Shown: piece by piece, positions 1 to 9,520 of the stretch
How positions within the stretch are numbered: the stretch's first letter is position 1
Layout of the letters: the number at the start of each line of letters is the position of its first letter
Assembly (NCBI RefSeq): GCF_041435015.1
Contig: NZ_CP107989.1
Coordinates: 3,782,001-3,846,000, forward strand
Source: Streptomyces canus
GTDB lineage: Bacteria; Actinomycetota; Actinomycetes; Streptomycetales; Streptomycetaceae
Direction: 5' to 3'
Length of the DNA: 64,000 nucleotides
The notes under the pieces: generated by a model
What the model saw: only the letters and a program-made list of their open reading frames with translations
What the model was told of the DNA's origin: nothing
Databases searched by the model: none
Position numbers and translations under genes: made by a program

Positions 1-2007
1 GCCGATGACGGAGACCGGGTTGTAGTCGCTCTTCGCGGCCGCGGCGACCGTGGCCTGATCGTCGAGCTGGAGGCCCGCCTGGTCCGGCTTGAGCGAGACG
101 GTGTCGCCGCCGACCGACAGCTTCAGAGCCTCGTTCACCCGGTCGCCGAAGGCGTCGTCGAGCTTCTTGACGGCGTCGTCGCGGGTGCCGCCGCCGATGT
201 CCACGCCGAGCACGGTGGTGCCCTTGGGCACGTCGGAGCGGTTCATCAGGAGGCCGGCGCCGTAGGCACCGACGCCGAGGAGGACCACGGTGCCGCCGAG
301 CAGGGCCACCTTGCTGCGGCCCTTCTTTTTCTTCTTCTTCGGCGCGGCGGCCGGAGCTTCCTGCGACGCGGTGTCGGGCAGCTTCGGGGGCGTACGGCCG
401 TCGGCGCCGGGCCCGAAGGGGGCGTTCTGGGCGCCGGGCGGCACGACCGGGATGCCGCTGGTGACGGTGTGCCCGGAGACGTTGTCGGGGTTGCCGAAGC
501 CGGGGGCGCCCGGTCCGGGGGCCGGCTTCTGCGGGGTGAGGATCGCGGTGTCGTCGCTCAGACCGCCGCCGGGACCGAGGCCCGCGCCGGGGACACCGCC
601 GGGGGCGGGGGCGCCGGGGCCACCCGGGCGACCGAGGGTGCCGGGGCCGCCCTGGCCGGCCCGACCGCCGGAGCCGCCTGGGGCACCGGGGCCGGCGAGC
701 CCGCCGGAGATTCCGGGGCCGCCGGGAGCGCCCGGGGCACCGGGACCGCGTGTGCCGCCCGGACCGCGGGAAGCGCCAGGGCCGCCGGGGCCGCGTGCGC
801 CACTCGGGCCGCCAGGGCCACCCTGACCGCCGAAGCCGTCGGAACCGTTGAAGGACTCGCCGCCGAAGGACTCGGCCCCGGCGAAGGGGTCCGGTCCTGC
901 GGGCGGCACGACCGGGCCGTCGCCGGTGACCGGGCCGCCGGTCGGGCCCGCGGGGCCCTGGGGTCCACCCGGGCCGCCGAACCCGCCGCCGTAGTCGATC
1001 TGGCCGCCCTGGCCGCCGTAGTCGATCCGGCCGTTCTGCCCGCCGGGGCCGCCGCCGGAACCACCCTGCGTGCCGAAGCCGCTCTGACCGTTCGGGCTGT
1101 CCTGACCGCCGGGGCCGCCGAACCCGCCATGGCCGCTCAGAGCGTCCTGGCCGCTCTGGCCGTTCTGACCACCGAACCCGCCCTGACCGTTCAGGCCGTC
1201 ATGACCACCCTGGCCGCCGTACCCGCCCTGGCCGTTCTCGCCGTTCGGGCCGCCGGAGCCGTTGCCGTTCTCCGCGAAGTACGGGAGGTCGTCGCGGCGG
1301 GGTTCGGTGCCGCGCGGGCCGGCGTTCAGGGCCTCGGTGACGTCGAAGGAGCCGGTGCCGCCGCCGTGGCCGGGAGCCACCGGACCGCCGGTGGCGCCGC
1401 CCGGGAGCCCCGCGCCGTTCGTCCCGCCGGAGCGGGAACCGCCGGGCACGCTCATGGAACCGACCACACCACCGGGCCGACCGGCCCCGTGACGCGCACC
1501 GGCACCCGAGCCCGCACCACCCGGCGCACCGGTACCGGGCACACCCGCACCCGCACCCGAACCGCCCGGCAGACCCGCCCCGTTGGTGGCATCCTCGCCC
1601 GGACCGCCCTTGGCGGGGCCGGACTTGCGGGGCGCGAACCAGTCGCTCGCCTTCTCCTCGGCGGCGGGCGGCTCGGGGTCGGCGGGCAGTTCGACGGTGC
1701 CCGTGGTCGAGGAGGGACTCGGCGTCGACGCCTGGGCGTCCTGGCCTCTGTCGCCGGAGTTCTCCGTCTCGCCGACGGGCTGACGCACGACGACCGGCGG
1801 AATGGGCCGCGATCCGGGGATGTTGATCCGGATCCGGGTCGTCAGCGTGGTCTCGGTCTTGCGTTCCTCCGGCTGCGCGGCCGAACGGCCCGCGTCCGGA
1901 CCGCCGTCGGACACCTGGGGCGTCCCGTACGGCGGCGTGCCCGAGGGGTAGGCGGCTCCGCCGCGCCCGTTGGGCCCGGAGGACGGACTGTCAGTTTCAC
2001 GACTCAA
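1..2007 (-). CDS. VanW-like peptidoglycan-binding membrane protein with collagen-like region (3' end outside window)
   Basis: The gene runs off the left edge, so the C-terminus is missing. I chose a TTG start at 2007 because AGGAG lies about 10 bases upstream and the frame stays open for 669 codons. About residues 1-210 are polar and proline-rich. About 215-500 is Gly/Pro/Gln/Asn-rich with collagen-like G-x-y stretches. A Lys-rich segment near 556 is followed by one membrane helix at about 565-587. The visible outer part then reads like the start of the VanW/PG_binding_4 fold (TTVLGVDIGGGTRDDAV). Inferred role: an envelope protein anchored once in the membrane, with a long disordered cytoplasmic tail and an extracellular peptidoglycan-associated domain. 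A C-terminal VanW or L,D-transpeptidase-type domain may follow outside the window. The shifted long ORFs over this gene come from its GC-rich composition. Confidence 0.75.
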   Translation of the reverse strand, partial: MSRETDSPSSGPNGRGGAAYPSGTPPYGTPQVSDGGPDAGRSAAQPEERKTETTLTTRIRINIPGSRPIPPVVVRQPVGETENSGDRGQDAQASTPSPSSTTGTVELPADPEPPAAEEKASDWFAPRKSGPAKGGPGEDATNGAGLPGGSGAGAGVPGTGAPGGAGSGAGARHGAGRPGGVVGSMSVPGGSRSGGTNGAGLPGGATGGPVAPGHGGGTGSFDVTEALNAGPRGTEPRRDDLPYFAENGNGSGGPNGENGQGGYGGQGGHDGLNGQGGFGGQNGQSGQDALSGHGGFGGPGGQDSPNGQSGFGTQGGSGGGPGGQNGRIDYGGQGGQIDYGGGFGGPGGPQGPAGPTGGPVTGDGPVVPPAGPDPFAGAESFGGESFNGSDGFGGQGGPGGPSGARGPGGPGASRGPGGTRGPGAPGAPGGPGISGGLAGPGAPGGSGGRAGQGGPGTLGRPGGPGAPAPGGVPGAGLGPGGGLSDDTAILTPQKPAPGPGAPGFGNPDNVSGHTVTSGIPVVPPGAQNAPFGPGADGRTPPKLPDTASQEAPAAAPKKKKKKGRSKVALLGGTVVLLGVGAYGAGLLMNRSDVPKGTTVLGVDIGGGTRDDAVKKLDDAFGDRVNEALKLSVGGDTVSLKPDQAGLQLDDQATVAAAAKSDYNPVSVIG

Positions 2008-2167
2008 GGCAGGTTCTCCTGGTTGGCTCCACCGCCCGTTTCGACCTCAGTGCTTCGGGCGGCTCGGCGGCGCGCACCACCATACTGGCCACTTCTGGCC
2101 TGTATCCCACGACCGCTGAGGAAACCCACACGGGACTCGCACGCGCGCGATGCGAAGAAGTGGTACG

Positions 2168-2578
2168 TCACTTGCCAAGTCGGACGGGGGCGCCGCCCGG
2201 TTGCCGCCCTCGCCCAAGGGTGGCGCAGATCACAGCCACAGCCATGCCACCGAGCAGGAAGAGGTAGGAGCCGCTTCCTGCGGCGAAGACGAAGTCGCCT
2301 TCCGGACGGCTGGCGGTGAGAAAGATGACGGCGATCATCCAGCCGCCCGCGGGCGCGACGGCTCCGGCGCGGCTGTCGGCGGCGCGCGCTCCGCCGAGCA
2401 GCAGTCCGGCCTCGCCGAGCAGAGCGAGCAGCAGCCCGCCCGGGAACCAGCCGCCCTGCACCAGCGCTCCGGCGAGCCCCACGACCGCGCCGAGCACGAA
2501 AAGGCCGAGGTAGGCGGCGGCCCGTCCGGCAGAGGGGCGCTGCAGCGGCTGGGCCAGCATCGACGTACGGTCGCTCAT
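2168..2578 (-). CDS. Small membrane protein, DUF6113-like
   Basis: A 136-residue protein with a polar N-terminus of about 20 residues and about four hydrophobic segments, two of them Gly/Leu/Ala-rich helices near residues 23-40 and 48-60. The ATG at 2578 overlaps the TGA of mshB (ATGA), so the two genes are translationally coupled and probably cotranscribed. No catalytic motif is visible. It resembles the uncharacterised actinobacterial membrane family DUF6113, which is often found downstream of mshB; that family name is from memory. The function is unknown. Coupling to mycothiol synthesis is suggested only by position. Confidence 0.8.
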   Translation of the reverse strand: MSDRTSMLAQPLQRPSAGRAAAYLGLFVLGAVVGLAGALVQGGWFPGGLLLALLGEAGLLLGGARAADSRAGAVAPAGGWMIAVIFLTASRPEGDFVFAAGSGSYLFLLGGMAVAVICATLGRGRQPGGAPVRLGK

Positions 2579-3432
2579 GACGCGCCCTCGATCCCGGAGA
2601 ACAGGTCGGTCTCCCTCGTCTCTCCGTGTTCCCCGCTCACCCATTGGTAGTACTCGGTGGTGAAGAGAGGCTGCGCGAGTTCGTTCGAGAGCGCGAAGTA
2701 CGCCCCCGACACATCGATCTGGGTCGCGTGCGCGGCCATCGCGGCGCTTTTGGCGGCGGCGTACGCCGTGCCGTCGATCTCCGTGGTGATGCGCTCGTCG
2801 TCCACCACACCCGGTACGTCGTCGAGGACGGCGGCCTTGGCGAAGGGGAGGCCGGGCAGGTCGTCGTGGAGCCGGGCGAACGCCTGCTCGCCGACCGCCC
2901 GCGGTACGCGGTTCCAGTAGACCTTCTCGATCGTCCAGCCCGCCTCCGCGGCGAGCTCCACCGCGCGCATGGCGACCCGGTGGGCCTGGATGTGGTCGGG
3001 GTGGCCGTATCCGCCGTTCTCGTCATAGGTGACGAGGACCTGGGGACGCACCTCCAGGATCACCTCGACGAGATGGCGGGCCGCCTCGTCGACGTCGGCC
3101 CGCCAGAAGCAGTGCGGGTTGTCGTTGTCGGCGGTGCCCATCATCCCGGAGTCCTGGTACCGGCCGCGGCCGCCGAGGAAACCGAAGTCCTCGACGCCCA
3201 GTCGCTCCATGGCCGCGGCCAGCTCGCGCTCACGCTCCTGAGCGAGGCCGGCGCCGGTCAGATGCCGGAGCTCCGGCGGGATGACCTCGCCACGCTCGCC
3301 GAGGGTGCAGGTGACCAGGGTCACCCGGGCGCCCTCTGCCGCGTACCTGGCCATGGTCGCGCCGTTGTTGATCGACTCGTCGTCCGGGTGCGCGTGCACC
3401 AGGAGAAGACGCCGAGCGGGCTGTTCCGTCAT
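2575..3432 (-). CDS. mshB: N-acetyl-1-D-myo-inositol-2-amino-2-deoxy-alpha-D-glucopyranoside deacetylase
   Basis: MshB removes the acetyl group from GlcNAc-inositol to give GlcN-inositol, the second committed step of mycothiol synthesis, in the cytoplasm. The 285-residue protein has the LmbE/PIG-L zinc signature AHPDDE at residues 14-19 (ligands His15 and Asp18, general base Asp17) and the third ligand His147 in GHPDH. These match the metal-site pattern of mycobacterial MshB, and the length is typical. Mca, the paralogous mycothiol S-conjugate amidase, is the main alternative. The length, the GERGEV segment and the neighbourhood favour MshB. It is followed by a coupled membrane-protein gene. 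Confidence 0.9.
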   Translation of the reverse strand: MTEQPARRLLLVHAHPDDESINNGATMARYAAEGARVTLVTCTLGERGEVIPPELRHLTGAGLAQERERELAAAMERLGVEDFGFLGGRGRYQDSGMMGTADNDNPHCFWRADVDEAARHLVEVILEVRPQVLVTYDENGGYGHPDHIQAHRVAMRAVELAAEAGWTIEKVYWNRVPRAVGEQAFARLHDDLPGLPFAKAAVLDDVPGVVDDERITTEIDGTAYAAAKSAAMAAHATQIDVSGAYFALSNELAQPLFTTEYYQWVSGEHGETRETDLFSGIEGAS

Positions 3433-3490
3433 GGCCCCACCCTACGAGGAGCCACCGACAGTCCCGCTCAGCCGGGTCGTCGCAGTGGGG

Positions 3491-3685
3491 TCAGAACTTG
3501 ATACTGCCGATCATGCCCGCGATGTTGGTCGTCAGCTCGCTGATCGTCGGTGCGATCGAAGAGGCGGCGAGATAGAAGCCGAGCAGGATGCACACGACGG
3601 CGTGCCCGCCCTTCAGTCCCGACTTCTTCACCAACAAGAAGACGATGATCGCCAGCAGCACTACCGCCGAAATTGAGAGTGCCAC
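3491..3685 (-). CDS. Small two-helix membrane protein
   Basis: A 64-residue protein with a GTG start preceded by a strong GGAGGTGAG ribosome-binding site. Two hydrophobic segments (about residues 4-19 and 28-46) are separated by a short basic loop (KKSGLKGG), giving a hairpin membrane topology. A soluble tail ends in GMIGSIKF. It looks like a conserved small Streptomyces protein of unknown function. It lies between mshB (same strand, about 60 bp away) and the divergent S9 peptidase. The AT-richer 180-bp gap from 3686 to 3862 probably holds promoters for both directions. Confidence 0.75.
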   Translation of the reverse strand: MALSISAVVLLAIIVFLLVKKSGLKGGHAVVCILLGFYLAASSIAPTISELTTNIAGMIGSIKF

Positions 3686-3862
3686 GGCGGCTCACCTCCA
3701 AAGATCCCAAGAGCGCGGGGGGTCGGACCAGGGGGGCAGATAAATCCATACAGCAGCCAGCGGATTCATACCCACTATGCGGTAGTGATCATAACTATCC
3801 GGGCCTGCGCATCCGTCGGCGCACGGCCGCACAAGGGGGCGCATGGCCAATATGGTCGGGGC

Positions 3863-5983
3863 ATGACGACCGAGCCTGACTCCTTCCCCCGCCGGCACGC
3901 CCGTACCCAGCGCTTCACGCTCGGCGCGCCGCGCGCGTTCACCGTGGCGCCCGACGGATCGCGTGTCGTGTTCCTGCGCTCGAACTCCGGTACGGACCGG
4001 GCCAATTCACTGTGGGTGCTCGACACGGCGGACGGCGGGGAGCGCGTCGCGGCCGACCCGCGCGCCCTCCTGGGCGGCGCCGAGGAGCACCTCTCGCCCG
4101 AGGAGCGGGCGCGCCGCGAACGCAGCCGCGAGGGCGGTGCCGGCATCGTCGGCCACGCCACCGACGCAGCCGTCGAGTTGGCCTCTTTCGCCTTGTCAGG
4201 GCGGCTTTTCACGGCCGAGCTGCGGGCCGGCACCGCACGTGAACTGCCCGTCCCCGGCCCGGTGATCGACCCGCGCCCGGCCCCCGACGGACGGCACGTC
4301 GCGTACGTCGCCCAGGGCGCCCTGAGGGTCGTGGGCGCCGAGGGCGAGGGGGACCGGGCGCTGGCCGTCCCGGAGTCGGATCACGTCACCTACGGTCTCG
4401 CGGAGTTCATCGCGGCCGAGGAGATGGGCCGGTCACGGGGCTTCTGGTGGTCGCCGCAGTCGGACCGGCTGCTGGTCGCGCGCGTGGACGACACGCCGGT
4501 GCGGCGCTGGTGGATCTCCGACCCGGCCCACCCGGACCGTGATCCACACCACGTCCCGTACCCGGCCGCGGGCACCTCCAACGCGGACGTACGGCTGTTC
4601 GTGCTGGCCCTGGACGGGGCCCGCACCGAGGTCTCCTGGGACCGGGGGCGCTATCCGTATCTGGCCCATGTGCACTGGTCAGCGGCGGGCGCCCCGCTGC
4701 TGCTCGTACAGGCGCGCGACCAGCGCAGTCAGCTGTATCTCGCGGTGGATCCGGAGTCCGGAGCGACCCGGATGGTGCACGCGGACGAAGATCCAATTTG
4801 GCTGGATCTTTTCCCCGGGGTGCCTTGTTGGAGCCCTTCGGGACAGCTCGTGCGGATCGTCGACGAGGGTGGCGCGCGGGTGCTCGCGGTAGGTGAACGC
4901 CCGCTGACGGGACCGCAGTTGCACGTCCGCGCGGTGCTGGACGTGACCGAGGACGACGTGCTGGTCTCGGCGTCGGCCGGTGCGGAGGCCGCGTCACCGG
5001 AGACCGGCGAGGTGCACGTCTACCGGGTGAACGAGCTCGGGGTGGAGCGCGTCTCGCAGGAGCCCGGCGTGCATTCGGCGGTGCGCGCCGGGGGCGTGAC
5101 CGTGCTGGTGTCGGCGGCCCTCGACCGGCCGGGCGCCCGCGTGCGGGTACTGCGCGACGGCAAGGAGACGGCGACTGTCACGTCGTACGCAGAAGATCCC
5201 GGTTTGACCCCGCGCGTGACCCTCGTCGAGGGGGGCGCACGAAAGATCCCGTGCGCCGTGCTTATGCCGCAGGACTACGCCGGTGACAGCCCCCTTCCGG
5301 TTTTGCTGGACCCGTACGGGGGTCCGCACGGACAGCGGGTGGTCGCCGCGCATCATCCGCACCTGACCTCGCAGTGGTTCGCCGACCAGGGATTCGCGGT
5401 GGTCGTGGCCGACGGCCGGGGCACCCCGGGCCGCTCCCCCGCCTGGGAGAAGGCGGTCCGGGACGACCTCGCGGCGGTCGTCCTCCAGGACCAGGTGGAC
5501 GCGCTCCAGGCGCTCGCCGGGGACTTCCCTCTCGACCTCTCCCGGGTCGGGATCCGCGGCTGGTCCTTCGGCGGCTACCTGGCGGCCCTCGCGGTGCTGC
5601 GCCGGCCCGACGTCTTCCACGCGGCGGTGGTCGGCGCCCCTGTCACCGATCTGCGCCTGTACGACACCCACTACCAGGAGCGCTACCTCGGCCACCCGGA
5701 CGAGCAGCCGGCGGTCTACCGACGCAACTCGCTGGTCGACGACGAGGGCCTGGTCGACGCGGCCGAGCCGCACCGCCCGATGATGATCATCCACGGCCTC
5801 GCGGACGACAACGTGGTGGTCGCCCACTCCCTGCGCCTGTCCTCGGCCCTGCTGGCCGCCGGCCGCCCGCACGAGGTGCTGCCACTGTCCGGTGTGACCC
5901 ACATGACCCCGCAGGAGACGGTCGCGGAGAACCTGCTGCGGCTTCAGCTGGACTTCCTGAAGCGGTCGTTGGGGATGGCGTAG
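3863..5983 (+). CDS. S9 family prolyl oligopeptidase / dipeptidyl-peptidase IV-like
   Basis: A 706-residue serine peptidase with an N-terminal beta-propeller (DPPIV_N-like, about residues 20-440) and a C-terminal alpha/beta-hydrolase domain (about 480-700). The catalytic triad is visible: Ser568 in GWSFGGY, an Asp in ADDN (about 648) and His680 in GVTHM. The family cleaves short peptides, often after proline, and this copy lacks a signal peptide, so it is probably cytoplasmic. I chose the ATG at 3863 over the in-frame 3785 ATG because GGTCGGGG precedes it and the extra 26 residues look like leader sequence. It converges on a peptide ABC importer operon, with a shared terminator between them. 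A role in degrading imported peptides is an inference. Confidence 0.88.
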   Translation: MTTEPDSFPRRHARTQRFTLGAPRAFTVAPDGSRVVFLRSNSGTDRANSLWVLDTADGGERVAADPRALLGGAEEHLSPEERARRERSREGGAGIVGHATDAAVELASFALSGRLFTAELRAGTARELPVPGPVIDPRPAPDGRHVAYVAQGALRVVGAEGEGDRALAVPESDHVTYGLAEFIAAEEMGRSRGFWWSPQSDRLLVARVDDTPVRRWWISDPAHPDRDPHHVPYPAAGTSNADVRLFVLALDGARTEVSWDRGRYPYLAHVHWSAAGAPLLLVQARDQRSQLYLAVDPESGATRMVHADEDPIWLDLFPGVPCWSPSGQLVRIVDEGGARVLAVGERPLTGPQLHVRAVLDVTEDDVLVSASAGAEAASPETGEVHVYRVNELGVERVSQEPGVHSAVRAGGVTVLVSAALDRPGARVRVLRDGKETATVTSYAEDPGLTPRVTLVEGGARKIPCAVLMPQDYAGDSPLPVLLDPYGGPHGQRVVAAHHPHLTSQWFADQGFAVVVADGRGTPGRSPAWEKAVRDDLAAVVLQDQVDALQALAGDFPLDLSRVGIRGWSFGGYLAALAVLRRPDVFHAAVVGAPVTDLRLYDTHYQERYLGHPDEQPAVYRRNSLVDDEGLVDAAEPHRPMMIIHGLADDNVVVAHSLRLSSALLAAGRPHEVLPLSGVTHMTPQETVAENLLRLQLDFLKRSLGMA

Positions 5984-5990
5984 GAACAGC

Positions 5991-6026
5991 AGCGGGCCGG
6001 GACGACATGGCGCGTCCCGGCCCGCT
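5991..6026. terminator. Bidirectional hairpin terminator
   Basis: A perfect 14-bp inverted repeat (AGCGGGCCGGGACG at 5991-6004 and its complement at 6013-6026) with an 8-base loop. It starts 8 bases after the S9 peptidase stop and lies downstream of the convergent importer operon, so it can serve both directions. No clear T-tract follows, as is usual in Streptomyces. Confidence 0.8.
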
Positions 6027-6105
6027 TACGGCACCCGCACGGCCGTACGTCGTAGAGACTGACGTGTCCGTATATCGGAACCGGGTCGGTCAAGTTGCCT
6101 CCGTG

Positions 6106-7143
6106 TTACTCCGGCTCCTTGGTCGTGACGACCTGCTTCTCCTCCGCGAAGTGGCACGCCGAGTCGTGTGCCGCCGGCCCGCCCGCGAACCGGAACTCCG
6201 CGGGCACCGCCAGCGCGGGGACCTCCAGCGCGCACCGCTCCTGGGCCTTCCAGCAACGGGTACGGAAGCGGCACCCGGACGGGATGTTCGTCGGGGACGG
6301 GACGTCACCCGTGAGGATGATCCGCTCCCGGCGCTCGCGGGCCTCCGGGTCGGGCAACGGCACGGCGGACAGCAGCGCCTGGGTGTAGGGGTGCGTCGGA
6401 TGGTCGTAGATCTCGGCGTCCCGGCCGATCTCGACGATCCGCCCGAGGTACATCACCCCGACCCGGTCCGAGATGTGCCGGACGATCGACAGGTCGTGCG
6501 CGATGAAGAGGTACGACAGCTCGAACTCGCTCTGGAGCCGGTCGAGGAGGTTGATCACCTGGGCCTGGACGGAGACGTCGAGGGCGGAGACCGGTTCGTC
6601 GGCGACGATGACCTCCGGGCGCAGGGCCAGTCCGCGCGCGATGCCGATGCGTTGGCGCTGACCGCCGGAGAACTGGTGCGGATAGCGGTTGATGTACTCG
6701 GGGTTGAGGCCCACGACGTCCAGCAGGTCCTGGACCTTCCTGCGCCGGTCTCCCTTGGGGGCCACCTCGGGGTGGATGTCGTACGGCTCCCCGATGATGT
6801 CGCCGACCGTCATACGGGGGTTGAGCGAGGTGTACGGGTCCTGGAAGACCATCTGGATGTTGCGGCGGACCGACTTGAGCGCCTTGCCGGAGAGCTTGGT
6901 GATGTCCTCGCCCTTGTACTTGATCACCCCTGCGGTCGGCCGCTCGAGATTGACGAGCATCTTGGCCACGGTCGACTTGCCGCAGCCGGACTCCCCGACG
7001 ATGCCGAGGGTCTCTCCCTTGTCGAGGGCGAAGTCCACACCGTCGACGGCCTTGACGGCACCGACGTGTTTCTTGAACAGAATGCCCCGCGTCAAGGGAT
7101 AATGCTTGACCAGTCCACTCACTTCCAGGATCGGCTCAACCAT
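6106..7143 (-). CDS. Oligopeptide ABC transporter ATP-binding protein (OppF/DppF type)
   Basis: A 345-residue ATPase with Walker [10 protein letters not shown] at residues 50-58, signature [14 protein letters not shown], Walker [13 protein letters not shown], and the C-terminal oligopeptide/dipeptide extension with conserved cysteines (RCWKAQERC and SACHF). It energises the importer formed by the next four upstream genes, with its partner the OppD-type ATPase. The ATG at 7143 overlaps the end of that partner by 8 bp, a coupled start with GGAG upstream. It is the last gene of a five-gene operon (SBP, permease, permease, ATPase, ATPase), which seems to be the S. coelicolor SCO5117-5121 counterpart adjoining bldK. 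Its substrate is unknown. Confidence 0.9.
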   Translation of the reverse strand: MVEPILEVSGLVKHYPLTRGILFKKHVGAVKAVDGVDFALDKGETLGIVGESGCGKSTVAKMLVNLERPTAGVIKYKGEDITKLSGKALKSVRRNIQMVFQDPYTSLNPRMTVGDIIGEPYDIHPEVAPKGDRRRKVQDLLDVVGLNPEYINRYPHQFSGGQRQRIGIARGLALRPEVIVADEPVSALDVSVQAQVINLLDRLQSEFELSYLFIAHDLSIVRHISDRVGVMYLGRIVEIGRDAEIYDHPTHPYTQALLSAVPLPDPEARERRERIILTGDVPSPTNIPSGCRFRTRCWKAQERCALEVPALAVPAEFRFAGGPAAHDSACHFAEEKQVVTTKEPE

Positions 7144-8110
7144 TGAGGCACTCCGTCCAGAAGTGACAGGCACTCGTCCGCCTGTCGTCGACGTCGTACA
7201 GAGGCGGTACGTCCGTGCGGCAGATGTCCCGGGCCATCGGGCACCGGGGGTTGAACGCGCAACCCGGCGGGATGTGCATCAGGTTGGGCGGCAGTCCCTT
7301 GATGGCGTACAGCTCCTGCCCCTTCTGATCGAGACGGGGAATGGAGTCGAGGAGTCCGCGGGTGTAGGGGTGGGCCGGCGCCTTGTAGATGTCGTGCACG
7401 GGGGCCTGCTCGACGATCCGTCCGGCGTACATGACGGCGATCCGGTCGGCCACGTCCGCGACGACACCGAGGTCGTGGGTGATGAGGATGAGCCCCATGT
7501 TGTACTCGCGCTGGAGTTCGGCGAGCAGGTCCATCACCTGGGCCTGGACAGTGACGTCGAGCGCGGTCGTCGGTTCGTCGGCGATGATCAGCTCGGGTTC
7601 CAGGGCGAGCGCCATCGCGATCATGATGCGCTGGCGCATGCCGCCGGAGAACTGGTGCGGATAGTCCCTCACCCGCTCCTTGGCGGCCGGGATGCGCACC
7701 CGGTCCATCAGCTCGACGGCCCTGGCCCGGGCGTCCTTCTTCGACATCCCGCGGTGCACGACGAACATCTCGCCGAGCTGGTCTCCGACGCTCAGTACGG
7801 GATTCAGCGACGACAGCGCGTCCTGGAAGATCATCGCCATCCGGGCACCACGGACCTTGCGCCGCTCGTCCTCCTTCAGCTTCAGCAGGTCCTGCCCCTG
7901 GAAGAGGATCTCGCCGCCGGTGATCTTCCCTGGAGGAATGTCGAGGATCCCCATGATCGCCTGCGCGGTCACCGACTTCCCGGACCCCGACTCCCCGAGC
8001 ACGGCGAGGGTCTCGCCCTCGTCCACGCCGTAGTCGACCCCGTTGACCGCCTTGGCGACCCCGTCCCTGGTCCTGAACTCCACATGCAGATCACGCACTT
8101 CGAGCAGCAC
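7136..8110 (-). CDS. Oligopeptide ABC transporter ATP-binding protein (OppD/DppD type)
   Basis: A 324-residue ATPase with Walker A GESGSGKS at residues 39-46, signature [15 protein letters not shown] and Walker [13 protein letters not shown]. The C-terminal cysteine pattern ([14 protein letters not shown] and SACHF) is that of the OppD/DppD branch. The start is GTG at 8110 after GAGGTGAG. It is separated from the upstream permease gene by a 440-bp repeat-filled spacer, which is unusual inside such an operon. Translation of the downstream ATPase is coupled to it by overlap. Confidence 0.9.
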   Translation of the reverse strand: MLLEVRDLHVEFRTRDGVAKAVNGVDYGVDEGETLAVLGESGSGKSVTAQAIMGILDIPPGKITGGEILFQGQDLLKLKEDERRKVRGARMAMIFQDALSSLNPVLSVGDQLGEMFVVHRGMSKKDARARAVELMDRVRIPAAKERVRDYPHQFSGGMRQRIMIAMALALEPELIIADEPTTALDVTVQAQVMDLLAELQREYNMGLILITHDLGVVADVADRIAVMYAGRIVEQAPVHDIYKAPAHPYTRGLLDSIPRLDQKGQELYAIKGLPPNLMHIPPGCAFNPRCPMARDICRTDVPPLYDVDDRRTSACHFWTECLNG

Positions 8111-8120
8111 GGCGACTCAC

Positions 8121-8450
8121 CTCGGCTTCGGGTCGGGGCGTCGCGGATGGCGCCGCACAGGAAAAAACGGGGGCGGGAAGGACGTGGCGCGACGGACAAC
8201 AACCTGGGCAGCCGCACCCCGCCACACCGCGACCGGACCCCGGCCCTCCCGCTCGGTGCGGTCGCAGGAGGCCACTGCCACACGCCTCGGCTCCGGGTCG
8301 AGGCGTCGCGGATGGCGCAGCGCCGGACATGAGGGGGACGAAAGGAGCGTGGCGGGACGGACGACGACTCCGGCAGCCGCACCCCGCCACACCGCGACCG
8401 GACCCCGGCCCTCCCGCTCGGTGCGGTCGCAGGAGGCCACTGCCACAGGC
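8121..8450. repeat. Two tandem copies of a 165-bp unit carrying a permease 3'-end copy
   Basis: Two direct repeats with a 165-bp period (8121-8285 and 8286-8450) fill the spacer between the permease gene ending at 8552 and the ATPase starting at 8110. A 75-bp core is identical in both copies (8208-8282 and 8373-8447). Each unit begins with a near-copy of the last 25-30 bp of the permease gene (compare 8556-8585), including its Asp-Pro-Lys codons and stop. The array therefore looks like tandem duplication of the gene end plus spacer. The rest of the gap from 8111 to 8551 shows no gene. ORFs reading across it are repeats of each other. Confidence 0.85.
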
Positions 8451-8551
8451 CTCGGCGGTGCGGCGCCGCCGGGCAGGACGACATGGTGCGGGCGGAAGGT
8501 CCGCCGGGCCGCACTGCCGCTGCTCTCACGCGCGCTCGGCACCACGTCCGC

Positions 8552-9520
8552 TCACCTCAGCTTCGGGTCGAGGGCGTCGCGGACCGCGTCGCCGAGCATG
8601 ATGAAGGCGAGAACCGTGATCGCGAGGGCTCCGGCCGGCCAGAGGAGCATGTGGGGGGCGTTGCGGATGTAGGCGGAGGCCGCGGAGATGTCGATGCCCC
8701 AGCTGACCGTGGGGGGTTTGAGGCCCACGCCGAGGTACGACAGGGTCGCCTCCAGGGCGATGTAGGTGCCGAGCGCGATGGTCGCGACCACGATCACCGG
8801 GGCGACCGCGTTCGGCGCGATGTGGCGCAGCAGCAGGCGGGAGTTGGAGGCGCCGAGGGCCCTGGCCGCCTGTACGTAGTCATTCTGTCGGGCGGTGATC
8901 ACCGAGCCGCGCGCGATGCGGGAGATCTGCGGCCAGCCCAGCAGCACCATGAACCCGATGACCGGCCACACCGTGCTGCTCGTGACGACCGACAGGAGCA
9001 CCAGGCCGCCGAGGACCACCGGGATCGCGAAGAAGATGTCGGTGGTGCGGGACAGGATCGAGTCCGAGAAGCCTCCGAAGAACCCGGCGAGGCCTCCGAG
9101 GACCGACCCGAGGATCGCGACGCCCAGCGTGGCGCAGACGCCCACCGTCACCGACGTACGGGCGCCGTACACCGTGCGCGTGTAGACGTCGCAGCCCTGG
9201 CCGTCGTAGCCGAAGGGATGGCCCGGCTGGGAGCCCTCCTGTGCCTTGGAGAGGTCGCACTTGAGGGGGTTGCCCGAGGTGATGAGCGAGGGCCACAGGG
9301 AGATGACGACCAGGAAGATGATCACCAGGGCCGAGATGATGAAGACGGGGTTGCGGCGCAGGTCCCGCCAGGCGTCGGACCAGAGGGAGCGGGGTTTGTC
9401 CAGAGGGGTCGTGTCGTCGGGGCCCTTCTCCAGGGTGGTCGCCTCACTCACCGCGAGATCCATCGCACCGCCCGCTCCGGTCCCGGCGATGGCTCCCTCT
9501 TGTTCCTGGGATTCAGGCAT
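8552..9520 (-). CDS. Oligopeptide ABC transporter permease (OppC/DppC type)
   Basis: A 322-residue inner-membrane permease with about six membrane segments. The N-terminal OppC segment (SDAWRDLRRNPVF) precedes the first helix. The large external loop contains GHPFGYDGQG. The BPD_transp_1 coupling loop reads ARALGASNSRLLLRHIAPN (EAA motif), and the protein ends DAVRDALDPKLR, the usual OppC end. The ATG at 9520 overlaps the end of the partner permease by 8 bp, so the two are coupled. Copies of its 3' end recur in the downstream spacer. Confidence 0.9.
   Translation of the reverse strand: MPESQEQEGAIAGTGAGGAMDLAVSEATTLEKGPDDTTPLDKPRSLWSDAWRDLRRNPVFIISALVIIFLVVISLWPSLITSGNPLKCDLSKAQEGSQPGHPFGYDGQGCDVYTRTVYGARTSVTVGVCATLGVAILGSVLGGLAGFFGGFSDSILSRTTDIFFAIPVVLGGLVLLSVVTSSTVWPVIGFMVLLGWPQISRIARGSVITARQNDYVQAARALGASNSRLLLRHIAPNAVAPVIVVATIALGTYIALEATLSYLGVGLKPPTVSWGIDISAASAYIRNAPHMLLWPAGALAITVLAFIMLGDAVRDALDPKLR

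Noticed and set aside
290..2319. Plus-strand Pro- and Ala-rich frames resembling collagen
   Set aside because: They are the antisense of the Gly-rich VanW-like gene, which has a membrane helix, domain start and ribosome-binding site.
8208..8447. CRISPR-like array
   Set aside because: Only two 75-bp identical cores with similar, not unique, sequence between them; no cas genes.
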